Shown: positions 27,423 to 36,874, counted from the first letter of the stretch. The stretch is 64,000 bases of DNA from Hymenobacter sp. YC55 (GCF_029433095.1 NZ_JARNTX010000001.1:2294001-2358000), one strand, 5' to 3'. The notes: generated by a model not told the origin, from the sequence alone. Numbers and translations are program-made.

Positions 27423-27521
27423 TTTAGCTTGCGCCGTAGTGGAGGAGGTATTTTCTTCCGCTTTATCTTCGGGCAGTCTTTCCAGCGCCATTACTTAACC
27501 CTAGCGCTCCGCCTACCTTTT

Positions 27522-27881
27522 ATGCCATACAAAGAGCGCGACATCGAAAAACAATATTTCACCATCGGTGAGGTGGCAGCCCAATTCAATGTGGCCCCGT
27601 CGCTGATTCGTTTCTGGGAAACCGAATTCGAGGAACTGCGCCCGCGCAAAAGCAAGAAGGGCAACCGCCTCTACACGCCCCAGGACATCGATATTTTCCG
27701 CACCATCTACCACCTCGTGAAGGAGCGCGGCTACACCATTCCCGGCGCCCGCGACATGATCAAGCAGAAAGGCCCCCAGCTCAAAGAGAAAATCGACGTG
27801 ATTCAGAGCCTGGAAAAAGTGCGCAAGTTCTTAATCACAATGAAGAAAGAACTGGATGCCATCGGAAAGGCGCAGGGGTAA
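27522..27881 (+). CDS. MerR-family transcriptional regulator
   Basis: A 119-residue MerR-type DNA-binding protein, from ATG at 27522 (MPYKERDIEKQYFTIGEVAA). The winged helix-turn-helix is at residues about 11-80 (FTIGEVAAQFNVAPSLIRFWETEF, RLYTPQDIDIFRTIYHLVKERG). A short helix follows for dimerisation; no effector domain is present. The RFWE instead of RYYE motif is typical of the Bacteroidetes MerR type. The stop overlaps the next start (TAATG), so translation is coupled. No target site was identified. Confidence 0.93.
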   Translation: MPYKERDIEKQYFTIGEVAAQFNVAPSLIRFWETEFEELRPRKSKKGNRLYTPQDIDIFRTIYHLVKERGYTIPGARDMIKQKGPQLKEKIDVIQSLEKVRKFLITMKKELDAIGKAQG

Positions 27882-28291
27882 TGGAATCAGTAATGGTGAT
27901 TGCAGGCACAGATGCTTTGCTACCTCACTTTCAGAGCCTAATACGTCATTATTTTCCTAATGCTGCACTTCAGCTCATGTCAGACACCGAAGACTTTAGT
28001 GCAGAATTGGCAAATGGGAACCGAATATATTTTGAATACGCTGGCGCTGTAGAAGATATAGGTTGGGAAGAGGTGGACCTGCAACGCGTCAAAGCGTACT
28101 TCCATCGAACACCCTATGTGTATAGCTTAACCTATCGGGGAATTGAGTTCATCAAGAAAGCTTTGGTACATATTGCTAACTCTCCTGACTATTTGATAGA
28201 CAATGATTTTGGCACATTAGTATCCGGGCATGAGTTTGCGAAAAAAGTGCAAGAAGCTCCGGATTGGTGCTGGTACAATAATTTAGAATAA
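27881..28291 (+). CDS. Hypothetical protein between merR-type gene and dprA
   Basis: A 136-residue soluble protein whose start codon overlaps the MerR stop by one base. It is acidic with many aromatic residues (NRIYFEYAGAVEDIGWEEVD, PYVYSLTYRGIEFIKKAL, EAPDWCWYNNLE). Its G+C is visibly lower than both neighbours, which suggests a later arrival. The overall look is reminiscent of small contact-dependent immunity or phage-type accessory proteins, but no family was recognised. Confidence 0.75.
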   Translation: MESVMVIAGTDALLPHFQSLIRHYFPNAALQLMSDTEDFSAELANGNRIYFEYAGAVEDIGWEEVDLQRVKAYFHRTPYVYSLTYRGIEFIKKALVHIANSPDYLIDNDFGTLVSGHEFAKKVQEAPDWCWYNNLE

Positions 28292-28307
28292 GTCACTATT
28301 TCAATTT

Positions 28308-29441
28308 ATGCCTATTTCTACTCCCGACGATACCCTACTATACGAAGTCGCTCTTACTCTTTTCCCTAACATCGGGCCGCAGATGACCCGGCAGCTAATG
28401 AGCTACGGCGGTTCGGCCAAGAATGTGCTGCATCTGCCACCCGGCAAGCTGCGCAAGATTCCGGGCGTGGGGCCGGCTACGGTGGCGATCCTGACGGGAG
28501 CCGACCGCACGGCGGCCCTGAATCAAGCTGAGAGCATTCTGCGCAAAGCGGAGAAAGAGGGCACACAGTTGCTTTTTTACACCTCCAAGCAGTTTCCAGG
28601 GCGGCTAAAGCAAATTCCTGACGCTCCTGCGCTGCTCTACTACCAAGGTACTGCCGACCTCAACCAACCAAAGATTATTGCCCTCGTTGGCACCCGCAAG
28701 GCTACTGACTATGGCCGCGAACAAACCGAGCGGCTGGTGCAAGGCCTAGTACAGCACCGCCCCCTGGTGGTAAGTGGCCTGGCCTATGGCATCGACATTG
28801 CGGCCCACCGTGCCGCCTTGCAGGAAGGCTTGGAGACCGTAGGTGTCATGGCTACGGGATTGGACATTATCTACCCGCCGGCTCATCGCAAAACTGCCGA
28901 AAAGATGCGTACCCAGGGCGGTTTGCTTACCGAATTTCCGTTTGGCACCCAGCCCGACAAATACAATTTTCCGTCGAGAAATCGAATTATTGCCGGACTG
29001 TCGGATGGCACGGTGGTAGTGGAAGCGGCCAAGAAAGGAGGCGCGCTTATCACCGCCGATTTGGCAATGGGCTACAACCGGGACGTGCTGGCCGTGCCTG
29101 GCCCGCTCGGCTCGGTGGCTTCGGAGGGCTGCCACGAGCTCATCAAGGCAAACAAAGCCGCTCTTTACTCTGAGCCCCAGGACCTAGAGCAGCAGCTTAA
29201 TTGGGATTCGGCTTTGCAGTTTCATGGCAAGCACAAAGGTCCGGCAATTCATAATTCAGCGGATTTCACGCCAGCCGAGTTTAGCGTAATCGAGGTGCTG
29301 CAAGCCACAAAGGAGGAGCATATCGATAACCTAGCATGGAAAACGCAGTTACCTATGCACCAAGTAGCCTCTCTTCTCCTTGGCCTCGAATTTCAAAATG
29401 TTGTGAAGGCGTTGCCTGGTAAGCGATTCACCTTGCTGTAA
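28308..29441 (+). CDS. dprA: DNA-processing protein DprA
   Basis: A 377-residue DprA, with an N-terminal helix-hairpin-helix region (PPGKLRKIPGVGPATVAIL, residues about 45-65), the Rossmann fold (VGTRKATDYGREQTERL, VSGLAYGIDIAAHRAAL, TGLDIIYPPAHRKTAEKM, FPFGTQPDKYNFPSRNRIIAGLSDGTVVVEA, SALITADLA-type KGGALITADLAMGYNRDVLAVPG) and a C-terminal winged-helix domain. It loads RecA on incoming single-stranded DNA during natural transformation. It is 17 bases after the hypothetical gene. Confidence 0.97.
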   Translation: MPISTPDDTLLYEVALTLFPNIGPQMTRQLMSYGGSAKNVLHLPPGKLRKIPGVGPATVAILTGADRTAALNQAESILRKAEKEGTQLLFYTSKQFPGRLKQIPDAPALLYYQGTADLNQPKIIALVGTRKATDYGREQTERLVQGLVQHRPLVVSGLAYGIDIAAHRAALQEGLETVGVMATGLDIIYPPAHRKTAEKMRTQGGLLTEFPFGTQPDKYNFPSRNRIIAGLSDGTVVVEAAKKGGALITADLAMGYNRDVLAVPGPLGSVASEGCHELIKANKAALYSEPQDLEQQLNWDSALQFHGKHKGPAIHNSADFTPAEFSVIEVLQATKEEHIDNLAWKTQLPMHQVASLLLGLEFQNVVKALPGKRFTLL

Positions 29442-29553
29442 GGTGCTGCGGTTGCTGGTTGGCTCTATTAATGGTTAAGCACGCTTTCTAGTGGAAAATA
29501 GCAACGAGCAACCGCTGACGGGCACCTGCACTCATACCTGATAGATCCAAGAA

Positions 29554-30363
29554 ATGCTCCTCTACAACGGCCAGCTACTACTTGATGAAGATTTTGCGCT
29601 GACCCTGCCAAACCGGGGATTGTTTTTTAATGACGGGTTCTTTGAAACCCTCGTGTGGGCAGACGGGGGTATTCGGTACCTACCGTACCACCTGGCCCGG
29701 ATGCAACGTGCCGCCGCTGCATTAGACCTTACATTACCGTCTGAGCTAGCCATGGCCGAAAGCCTGACGCACACCTTAAGCAGATTGGCAACCGGCAGTG
29801 TGCACCGTCTTCGGTTGCAAATGTGGCGCAGCGGCGGCGGCTTATACGCTCCCGAAACCACTGAGTGTAGCTGGCTAGCCACAGTGCGGCCATTTCAGCC
29901 CAACGATGCGCCGCTAGCTACGGCTGGCTTTGCCGAAACGGTCCAAACCCGGCTTTCGCTGGTTTCTTTCTGCAAAGGCCCCGAAAGCTTGACGTACGTG
30001 CTAGCCGCTCGGGAAAGAACCCAACGCAGCCTCAACGAACTGATATTACTGGATACCGCCGGCCACGTGGCCGAAACCGTGTCGGCAGCCATTTTCTGGA
30101 TATCCGACAACTGCCTGTTTACTCCCACCTTGACTACGGGATGCGTAGCGGGAGTACGACGTGCACACTTGCTGCAAGTAGCGGAAAAGCATGGATTGGA
30201 GTACCGCGAAGGACTATTTCAGCCCGCGGCCCTATTGCGAGCGGAAACTGTGTTTACCGCTAACGTGGCCGGCATACGGGTGCTAAGCAGCATAGGTGAG
30301 GTTCAGTGGGATACGGTGTCCCCACTCCTAGTCTCTATCCGCGGTTGGGAGGCGGGGCAATAG
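29554..30363 (+). CDS. Class IV pyridoxal-phosphate aminotransferase-like enzyme
   Basis: A 269-residue fold-type IV PLP protein (branched-chain aminotransferase, D-amino-acid transaminase or aminodeoxychorismate lyase group). Landmarks: NRGLFFNDGFFETLVW at about 20-35, catalytic Lys in SFCKGPESLTYVLAARE, and LDTAGHVAETVSAAIFW with the conserved Glu and TP at CLFTPTLTTGCVAGVRRAHLL. The usual Asn in the ETxxxNxF motif is Ala (ETVSAAIF). The enzyme may act in folate or branched-chain metabolism; no pathway partner is adjacent. Confidence 0.9.
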   Translation: MLLYNGQLLLDEDFALTLPNRGLFFNDGFFETLVWADGGIRYLPYHLARMQRAAAALDLTLPSELAMAESLTHTLSRLATGSVHRLRLQMWRSGGGLYAPETTECSWLATVRPFQPNDAPLATAGFAETVQTRLSLVSFCKGPESLTYVLAARERTQRSLNELILLDTAGHVAETVSAAIFWISDNCLFTPTLTTGCVAGVRRAHLLQVAEKHGLEYREGLFQPAALLRAETVFTANVAGIRVLSSIGEVQWDTVSPLLVSIRGWEAGQ

Positions 30364-30564
30364 GTAGTTGGGGTGCAGCGGACGCCCACACAGCACCCGC
30401 CAACTCTCCTCGAATTCGTTTAGATCTTCCTCGGTTACTTCATTAAGGCGCAAGATTTCAAGTCGATCTTGCGCATTACTAGCTAATGAATAAAGAGCAA
30501 TCAAAGCCCGGTGCCGACGGGAAAGCGGACTTGGGTTTGTGCAAGATAGAGCTTTTGAGTTCAT
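30328..30564 (-). CDS. Small hypothetical protein, overlapping the aminotransferase 3' end
   Basis: A 78-residue reading from ATG at 30564 (MNSKALSCTNPSPLSRRHRAL), with an amphipathic helix LYSLASNAQDRLEILRLN and an acidic segment EVTEEDLNEFEESWRVLCGRP. Its amino-acid composition is protein-like. It overlaps the end of the aminotransferase gene by 36 bases on the opposite strand. There is no obvious ribosome binding site, and no family was recognised, so confidence is moderate. Confidence 0.5.
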   Translation of the reverse strand: MNSKALSCTNPSPLSRRHRALIALYSLASNAQDRLEILRLNEVTEEDLNEFEESWRVLCGRPLHPNYLLPRLPTADRD

Positions 30565-30785
30565 GACCCGTAAGGTACAGACCCAAATCATATTTTGCAC
30601 TATTACGCTTTGATTGAATTTTTCTAATAAGGCAAGAATCGAGTTATTAGCTGTACAATTGACTGATTGACTGCATTTTATAAAAACAGTCTACTGCGTG
30701 AGTAAAAGTCAAAGCAATACCCTGCCTGCTGCTACCCACAAGCAACACACCAACAAGTGAAAATATCCATCTTGCTTTAATGCAA

Positions 30786-31580
30786 CTAAACTGCTACTGG
30801 TGCTTTAATAGCTGGCCACGACTCGTAGTTTTCTAGTTGAAAATCTTCAAACTGAAACGAGAAGATGTCCCTCACCTCGGGGTTGAGGCGCATTTGGGGT
30901 AACGGATGCGGCTCCCGGGTGAGTTGAAGGCGGGCTTGTTCGAGGTGGTTGCTGTAAAGGTGCGTGTCGCCGCCGGTCCAGATAAACTCGCCGGGTTGCA
31001 GATCGGTTACCTGCGCCATCATCAGCGTAAGCAAGGCGTAGGAAGCAATATTGAAGGGCACACCCAGGAACACGTCGGCGGAACGCTGGTAGAGCTGGCA
31101 CGAAAGCCGCCCCTCAGCCACGTAGAACTGGAACAGCGCATGGCAGGGCGTGAGGCGCATTTGCGGGAGGTCGGCCACGTTCCAGGCCGATACCACCATG
31201 CGCCGAGAATCAGGCTGCGTACGGAGCAGACGCACCATTTCGGCTATTTGGTCGATGCTCCGGCCGTCGGGGGCTTGCCAGCTGCGCCACTGCTGGCCGT
31301 AAATGGGACCTAGGCTTCCATCGGCATCGGCCCATTCGCGCCAAATCTTCACGCCTACTTCCTCCAACGAATTGTTGTTGGTGTCGCCGCGCAGAAACCA
31401 CAGCAACTCGTGGATGATGCTCTTGAGGTGCACCTTTTTGGTGGTGACCAACGGGAAGCCCTGCGCCAGATCAAACCGCATCTGCGGGCCAAATACCGAG
31501 AGCGTGCCCGTACCCGTACGGTCGGTTTTCGGGGTGCCGTGGTCGAGGATGTGGCGGACGAGGTCGAGATATTGGCGCAT
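30786..31580 (-). CDS. thyA: Thymidylate synthase
   Basis: A 264-residue ThyA from ATG at 31580, the canonical length; the longer reading to 31610 is not needed. It converts dUMP to dTMP with 5,10-methylenetetrahydrofolate. Key segments: [50 protein letters not shown], the active-site Cys in [36 protein letters not shown] and [12 protein letters not shown], with C-terminal APVAV. No folA gene is adjacent. Confidence 0.98.
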   Translation of the reverse strand: MRQYLDLVRHILDHGTPKTDRTGTGTLSVFGPQMRFDLAQGFPLVTTKKVHLKSIIHELLWFLRGDTNNNSLEEVGVKIWREWADADGSLGPIYGQQWRSWQAPDGRSIDQIAEMVRLLRTQPDSRRMVVSAWNVADLPQMRLTPCHALFQFYVAEGRLSCQLYQRSADVFLGVPFNIASYALLTLMMAQVTDLQPGEFIWTGGDTHLYSNHLEQARLQLTREPHPLPQMRLNPEVRDIFSFQFEDFQLENYESWPAIKAPVAV

Positions 31581-31666
31581 GAGCAGGGAGCTGATTGGGA
31601 TACGGCTCAAAAGTAAAGAAACCTGTTTAAGCGACAGTATAATTCAACTGGTTGTCTTTTTGCCTA

Positions 31667-32065
31667 CTACCGAGCCTGAATGTTGGTCAGTTCCAAATAA
31701 TAATATCCTTGGCCACCAAATAGTGGTTTGACTAGACCTGTGTAGGTCCGATAGTTGCCGCTAAAGGTTACCAACTGGCCATGTCGTTGCAAATGTGATG
31801 GTAGGGTACACACAATACCCTCATCTATACCATCGATAGAACCTGGGTGAAAGTAGCTAACCACATAAGTTTTGAGCGCAGAACTGAAAACTACTCGTCC
31901 CTTCCAATCTATAGCTCGCATCACTATAGCCGATTTTGCTTCACATGCTGCCCGTGCTGCTGCATTATCCATCACATTTATAATACTTATCAGGAAATAC
32001 CCCGACGACAGTATTATAATAATAACTAACAGCTTATACACGAGACTACGCTTAAAATTTATCAT
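31667..32065 (-). CDS. Membrane-anchored hypothetical protein
   Basis: A 132-residue protein with one N-terminal hydrophobic helix (residues about 8-30, LVYKLLVIIIILSSGYFLIS). The rest faces the periplasm or outside. It ends in a strand-rich part (HGQLVTFSGNYRTYTGLVKP, YYYLELTNIQ). The coding sequence is A/T-richer than its neighbours. No family was recognised; Gene reality is supported by length and the anchor-plus-soluble layout. Confidence 0.65.
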   Translation of the reverse strand: MINFKRSLVYKLLVIIIILSSGYFLISIINVMDNAAARAACEAKSAIVMRAIDWKGRVVFSSALKTYVVSYFHPGSIDGIDEGIVCTLPSHLQRHGQLVTFSGNYRTYTGLVKPLFGGQGYYYLELTNIQAR

Positions 32066-32314
32066 AAACTAACTATAAAGGCTTACTCAGTGCACTCTCA
32101 GAAACTGCTATGTATAGATGAAAGCAATGCTAGCAAAACTTCCCTCAGATCCGTTGGATTCACTGCATGTATTCTAAAAGTAACTGGCCGCACCTCCAAT
32201 GTTGATTATACTAGGGTCTATAGGCAGCACCTTTCGAATAGTACTATTTATCTATTTCAGCATGACGTTTTATTTACTTACACTTGTCTTCTACCGTCCC
32301 TCGCTCGGCAATAT

Positions 32315-33814
32315 CTACTTGCCAGCTATTGCACCTAGTTTCTTGAGGTGCTCCACCGCGCCAACATTCTTTGGATTCAGGGCCAACGACTGCTTGTAGT
32401 TGGTGACAGCCAGCGTGCTGTTGCCATTCATTTCGTAGGCTTCTGCTAAGCTGTCATAGGTATTCCAGCTGTTGGGGTGCAGGCTAACATTCAATTTGAA
32501 TAGCTCGATAGCCTGTTTGGATTTGCCATCGCGGGCCAGCCTATAACCCCACTCATTTACGTACTCTTCGGATAGGTGCAGCTCCGGATGCTTTTTCTTA
32601 ACGGCTTTGTATGCGTCGAGGGCATGGGTGTAGTCGTTTGTGGCCAAGCTGCTTTGGAAAGCTTGAAGGCCGGGTGGCACGCCGTAGATACCGGCTACTA
32701 TCTGGTCGGCTACTTCATAAAGCCGACCTTGTGTGCCCCTGTCCGATTCGTTGGACAGTACTACAATGCCAAAGCCGAGTTCCGGATAGAAGCTGCAGTA
32801 GCTGGCAAACCCAAAAGTGCCGCCCGTGTGCAAAAGCTGACGCTTGTTGTCTGTGGTCTTGCGTATGCTCCAGTTCAAGCCAAGGGCCTCTTCGTCTAGG
32901 CTTCCCCACGTAGGCTGATGACTCAGAGCTACAGCTTTATCGGTTTCTGCGAGCTGGTAAGCCAGATACTTCACCATGTCAGCCGTGCTGTACCGCAAAC
33001 CACCCGAGGGCTCCAAGTTGTCTAGGAAGTGGTAAGGCATGCGGCTGCCCTTTTCGTTGTGGCCAACCGCCAGCAAGTTGCCGGCTTTCACACTGGTGGT
33101 GCTCCGCATTTGCAGCGGCTTTTCAATGTAGTTTTCCACCAGCTTCTCGTACGGCGTCTGATAGACGCTTTCGAGGATGTACGCCAGCAGTTGCGCTCCC
33201 GCATTGGAATGCCGCGGAATCAGGCCGGGCACAGTATCGAGTTTAACGGCATGTAAGTCGGCGTAGAAATCCTGCTTGGTGTAGGTGCTAGAAGCTTTAA
33301 GAATAAGGGCCGGTATTGAATCGGGGTTGGCTTGTTGCAGAATGGTGGTTCTGTCGGGTATGTTGTCGGGCAAGGCGGAAGTGGTGTTGGCCAAATGCAC
33401 CAGCCTGATTGGCTTGCCGGCGTAGGCCAGGTTAGGATAAGCCTCTTTCAGATACTTTCGCACGTCATCGTCCAGGCTTACCCGCTTTTCCGTCACCGCA
33501 TGCGCCAGCAACAGGCTAGCAAACGTTTTGCTAACCGAGCCGATTTCGTAGATGGTGTTTTGGGTTGGTGCCTTACTCGTTCCCTTTTCGGTGGTGCCAA
33601 AATTGTAGAAATAGGTTTGCTTGTCTTTGATAATACCTATCGAAAGTCCTACTCGGGTTGGTTCTTTGATAAAGGCCTCTCCCTCCCGCTGCACAACTAA
33701 GTCTAGCTGCTTTTTGGAGTAGCTATTTGCTGCCGGGACCGTGGATTGCCCAATGGCGAAGTGAAAAGTCAAGGCAAGTACACACGAGAGAATAGCGCAG
33801 CGGTTTGCAGTCAT
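32315..33814 (-). CDS. Beta-lactamase-type serine hydrolase with C-terminal TPR
   Basis: A 499-residue exported class-C beta-lactamase/DD-peptidase-fold protein (signal peptide about 1-22). Catalytic Ser and Lys are in GSVSKTF (SxxK), the second motif is HSNAG in place of YxN, and the third is HTGG. Residues about 420-499 form TPR-like helices (NTYDSLAEAYEMNGNSTLAVTNY). Such fusions are common in Bacteroidetes; physiological substrates are not known, and antibiotic hydrolysis should not be assumed. Confidence 0.9.
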   Translation of the reverse strand: MTANRCAILSCVLALTFHFAIGQSTVPAANSYSKKQLDLVVQREGEAFIKEPTRVGLSIGIIKDKQTYFYNFGTTEKGTSKAPTQNTIYEIGSVSKTFASLLLAHAVTEKRVSLDDDVRKYLKEAYPNLAYAGKPIRLVHLANTTSALPDNIPDRTTILQQANPDSIPALILKASSTYTKQDFYADLHAVKLDTVPGLIPRHSNAGAQLLAYILESVYQTPYEKLVENYIEKPLQMRSTTSVKAGNLLAVGHNEKGSRMPYHFLDNLEPSGGLRYSTADMVKYLAYQLAETDKAVALSHQPTWGSLDEEALGLNWSIRKTTDNKRQLLHTGGTFGFASYCSFYPELGFGIVVLSNESDRGTQGRLYEVADQIVAGIYGVPPGLQAFQSSLATNDYTHALDAYKAVKKKHPELHLSEEYVNEWGYRLARDGKSKQAIELFKLNVSLHPNSWNTYDSLAEAYEMNGNSTLAVTNYKQSLALNPKNVGAVEHLKKLGAIAGK

Positions 33815-33929
33815 AGCGGTTTAATTTTCGCGGGACACCTTTCGATTACTAAAAGGTTACAACATGCTGCACTACTATTTACTTGTCAGCATAGCCTATT
33901 GCTGTACTCTAATAGCTTGGCTACCCCGA

Positions 33930-34042
33930 ACGCAGTAGAGACACGACACTTCGCGTCTCGGCGTTGAACGACCCGTCCCAAACATATCAGGCTGAACAAC
34001 CTCAGCAACGCCGAGACGCGAAGTGTCGCGTCTCTACTGCGT
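33930..34042. repeat. Long palindromic repeat, family 3 (AGACACGACACTTCGCGTCTC type)
   Basis: A 37-bp inverted repeat with one mismatch (33930-33966 with 34006-34042) around a 39-base loop, in the gap between the serine hydrolase and the small secreted protein. Its arms share no obvious sequence with the GTCATGCTGAGC or GTCATCCTGAGC families. Confidence 0.93.
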
Positions 34043-34080
34043 CGTCAGGGCCTACTGACGTGGACTACCATTAAAAGGAC

Positions 34081-34112
34081 AAAGCCGCTATCCCATTAAG
34101 GACAGCGGCTTT
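34081..34112 (-). terminator. Hairpin terminator of the small secreted protein
   Basis: A 9-bp stem (AAAGCCGCT at 34081-34089 with 34104-34112) directly after the minus-strand gene ending at 34137. On that strand the stem ends in TTT. Confidence 0.6.
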
Positions 34113-34136
34113 GCTGTTTAAAGCAATAATAGTTCG

Positions 34137-34358
34137 CTACAGCGCCTTGGCAGCGGGAGTTGCCGATGGAGCCGGCGTAACAGCGGCGGTTTTGGTGCCT
34201 TTCTTCATGCAGCAGGAACCACCCATGGCAGTTTTCTGGGCTTCCGAGCACTCGGTTTTGGCGGCGCTTTTTTTGCCTTTCTTGGCGTCTTTGTCGCCGT
34301 GGGCAGAGGCGGTGCCAACGAAGGCGAACAGAGCAAGGGCGAGAAGGGCGTTTTTCAT
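34137..34358 (-). CDS. Small secreted Lys/Ala-rich protein with Cys cluster
   Basis: A 73-residue protein from ATG at 34358, where a signal peptide begins (MKNALLALALFAFVGTASA). The mature part is about 54 residues: HGDKDAKKGKK, then TECSEAQKTAMGGSCCMKKG and an Ala/Thr/Pro-rich tail. Three Cys (one plus an adjacent pair) and a leading His could bind metal, but no known copper or zinc family was matched. It lies alone between a palindromic repeat and the RND exporter. Confidence 0.75.
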   Translation of the reverse strand: MKNALLALALFAFVGTASAHGDKDAKKGKKSAAKTECSEAQKTAMGGSCCMKKGTKTAAVTPAPSATPAAKAL

Positions 34359-34573
34359 ACGGATATTACGATAAGAGTGGAAACAAAACGAGGAAAATGA
34401 CGGTTGGCTTCTCTGTGCCTTAAACTCGGCAGCCACCGAACCCAAGGTAGCAAATAAGGTCTTACCAAGGTGCGTTTAGCTCCAGCTTCGCGCGTCGCCG
34501 AACGTTGTTTGTTGCAAAGGCGTGCTTTCCGCCGTTCATTGATTCACCGAGCTGGAGCTTGGTGGTACTCTCT

Positions 34574-36874
34574 ATGCCGCTTCGTAAACTCAGTTATAGT
34601 GTTTTGTTTGCCTTGGCGCTGGTGTCGGGGCTGGCGTTGTTTTTCGTGGCGCAGCTGCGGTTCAACTACAACTTCAACGACTTCTACCCCGCCGGCGACC
34701 CGGACCTGGACTACTACCAGCAGTACTCGGCCCGCTTCGGCAACGACAATGACTACGTACTGCTCGGTCTGGAAGCCCCGGCCGGCCAGACCGTATTCGA
34801 GCCCAAGTTTCTTACCCGGGTTGATTCGCTGACGCGCTTTATTGGGCAACGGCGGCACGTGACGCAGGTTTCGTCTCCTACCACGGCCAGCAACCCGGTA
34901 GTGGAAGGCTTGGGCGTGTTCAACATTCCGTACCTGAACCCCACCGACCCGAGCCGCCGGGCGCAGGACTCCACGCTCGTATACCGCACGCCGGGGCTAG
35001 TGGGCAACCTAATTTCGCGTGATGCGCGGGCCGTCACAATCCTGTTTCAAACCTCGCCTAACCTCAGCAAACCGCCCGGCGACTCGCTCTTGGCGGCGGT
35101 GCGCACCGAGCTGAAGCGCCAAGGCTTCCAGGAAAGCGAGTACCACATGGCCGGCAAGATGGTGGCCCAATCGGTGTTCGTGGACCGGCTGCAAATGGAG
35201 CTGATGGTGTTTATGAGCCTCTCGGTGGTGCTCGTGACGGGTCTGCTCTGGCTCACGTTCCGGACGTGGTGGGGCGTGGTGCTGCCCTTGGTGGTGGTAC
35301 TAGGCGCCATCTTGTGGGGTTTGGGGCTGATGAGTGCCTGCGGCGTTAGTATTGATTTGATGACGGCCTTGCTGCCGGTGATGCTGTTCGTGGTGGGCAT
35401 GTCGGATACCATTCACATTATCACGCGCTACGTCACGGAGCTCGGCTACGGTGCCTCCAAGAAAGATTCGCTGTGGATTGCGCTCAAGGAATCGGGGTTT
35501 GGATCGGGGCTTTCGGCCCTGACGACCAGCATCGGCTTTTTCACGCTGATGACCAGCACCATCCGGCCGATTTATAACTTTGGGCTGTTTACGGGCATTG
35601 CCGTGCTGCTCACGTTTGCGCTCAGCTTCACGCTGCTACCGGCCATGCTGCTGCTCTTGCGCAAGCCGCAACTGCGCATACCCCGCGCGGAAGGCCACAG
35701 CTGGGACGGCGTGCTAGGCAAGCTGTTTCGGCGGGTGCTGGCGCGGCGGCAATGGGTAGTGGGCATTAGCGCACTACTGCTGATCGGCTCAGTGGCCTCG
35801 GCCTCCCGTATCCGCATCAACTCGGCCCTGCTCGACGACCTTTCCAAGAACGACCCGGTGAAGCTGGATTTCCAGTTTTTCGAGCGGCAGTTTGCGGGCG
35901 TGCGGCCCTTCGAGCTGGATTTAAAGCCGGCACCTGGCCGCAACATCTACGACCTGGCAGTGCTGCGCGAAACCGAAGAAATAGAAACCTACCTGACCGA
36001 AAAGTTTGGGCTGAACTTCGTGGCCTCGCCGGTTACGCTGGTAAAGTCGGTGCGCAAAGCGCTAAATGGCGGCTTACTGAGCGAGTACCGCCTGCCCGAA
36101 TCGGAAGCGGCGCTGCGGCGCATCACCAGCAAGATCAAGCTGTTTCGGAAGAAGCCCGAGTTTCGGGCGCTGGTGCTGCCCGATGGCACCGAAGGCCGCC
36201 TGACCGGCCGTATGCCGGATGTGGGCAGCATTCGGGCCGATAAGCTTAATGCCGATCTGCGCACGTTTCTGCGCCAGAACACTGATGCTAGCATCCTGCA
36301 AACCCGCCTCACGGGTTCGGCTAACCTCATCGACAAAAACAACGAGAATCTGACGCTGAACATGATAACTGGCATGACCATCGACATTGTGATGGTGACG
36401 CTGATTGTGCTGGCCTTGTTCCGGAGCTTGCGCATGACGCTGGTGGTGCTGATTCCGAACCTGGTGCCCATTCTCATTGTGGCGGGCGTTATGGGCTTGG
36501 CCGGCGTCAGCATGAAGGTGAGCACCAGCATCATTTTCACCATTGCCTTCGGCATTGCAGTGGATGATACTATTCACTTCATCAGCAAGCTCAAGCTGAC
36601 CTTGCTCAAGGAACCCAACCTGTTTAAGGCAGTGCGACACACGTACCTGCTGGCTGGCAAGGCCGTCATTGTCACGTCGTTGATATTGGTGGGTGGCTTT
36701 TCCACCCTAATCTTCTCGTCGTTTGACGGCACGTTCTACGTGGGTCTGCTGATTGGGCTCACGCTGCTGTTTGGGGTAGTAGCCGAGCTGACGTTGCTCC
36801 CAATTCTGATTCTGGCTTTCTACCGGCACCGGCCCAAAGAAATTCGGCAGCCCGTCCCGGCACTAGGCGGGTGA
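34574..36874 (+). CDS. MMPL/RND-family exporter
   Basis: A 766-residue polytopic protein from ATG at 34574 (MPLRKLSYSVLFALALVSGLALF). It has the RND layout: one N-terminal span, a large extracytoplasmic loop (about 35-205), five spans, then a repeat of the same plan. Membrane motifs are GMSDTIHIITRYV and FGIAVDDTIHFISKLK, with the Asp residues expected for proton coupling. The family includes hopanoid and lipid exporters (HpnN-like and MmpL-like). Substrate unknown; no membrane-fusion partner is nearby. Confidence 0.92.
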   Translation: MPLRKLSYSVLFALALVSGLALFFVAQLRFNYNFNDFYPAGDPDLDYYQQYSARFGNDNDYVLLGLEAPAGQTVFEPKFLTRVDSLTRFIGQRRHVTQVSSPTTASNPVVEGLGVFNIPYLNPTDPSRRAQDSTLVYRTPGLVGNLISRDARAVTILFQTSPNLSKPPGDSLLAAVRTELKRQGFQESEYHMAGKMVAQSVFVDRLQMELMVFMSLSVVLVTGLLWLTFRTWWGVVLPLVVVLGAILWGLGLMSACGVSIDLMTALLPVMLFVVGMSDTIHIITRYVTELGYGASKKDSLWIALKESGFGSGLSALTTSIGFFTLMTSTIRPIYNFGLFTGIAVLLTFALSFTLLPAMLLLLRKPQLRIPRAEGHSWDGVLGKLFRRVLARRQWVVGISALLLIGSVASASRIRINSALLDDLSKNDPVKLDFQFFERQFAGVRPFELDLKPAPGRNIYDLAVLRETEEIETYLTEKFGLNFVASPVTLVKSVRKALNGGLLSEYRLPESEAALRRITSKIKLFRKKPEFRALVLPDGTEGRLTGRMPDVGSIRADKLNADLRTFLRQNTDASILQTRLTGSANLIDKNNENLTLNMITGMTIDIVMVTLIVLALFRSLRMTLVVLIPNLVPILIVAGVMGLAGVSMKVSTSIIFTIAFGIAVDDTIHFISKLKLTLLKEPNLFKAVRHTYLLAGKAVIVTSLILVGGFSTLIFSSFDGTFYVGLLIGLTLLFGVVAELTLLPILILAFYRHRPKEIRQPVPALGG

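Noticed and set aside
32090..32399. Short plus-strand readings in the A/T-rich gap near 32.2 kb
   Set aside because: No conserved composition, no ribosome binding site; probably non-coding.
32315..33814. Calling the serine hydrolase an antibiotic-resistance beta-lactamase
   Set aside because: The motifs fit the broad class C-like fold but the Tyr of YxN is His and a TPR tail is present; resistance is not supported.
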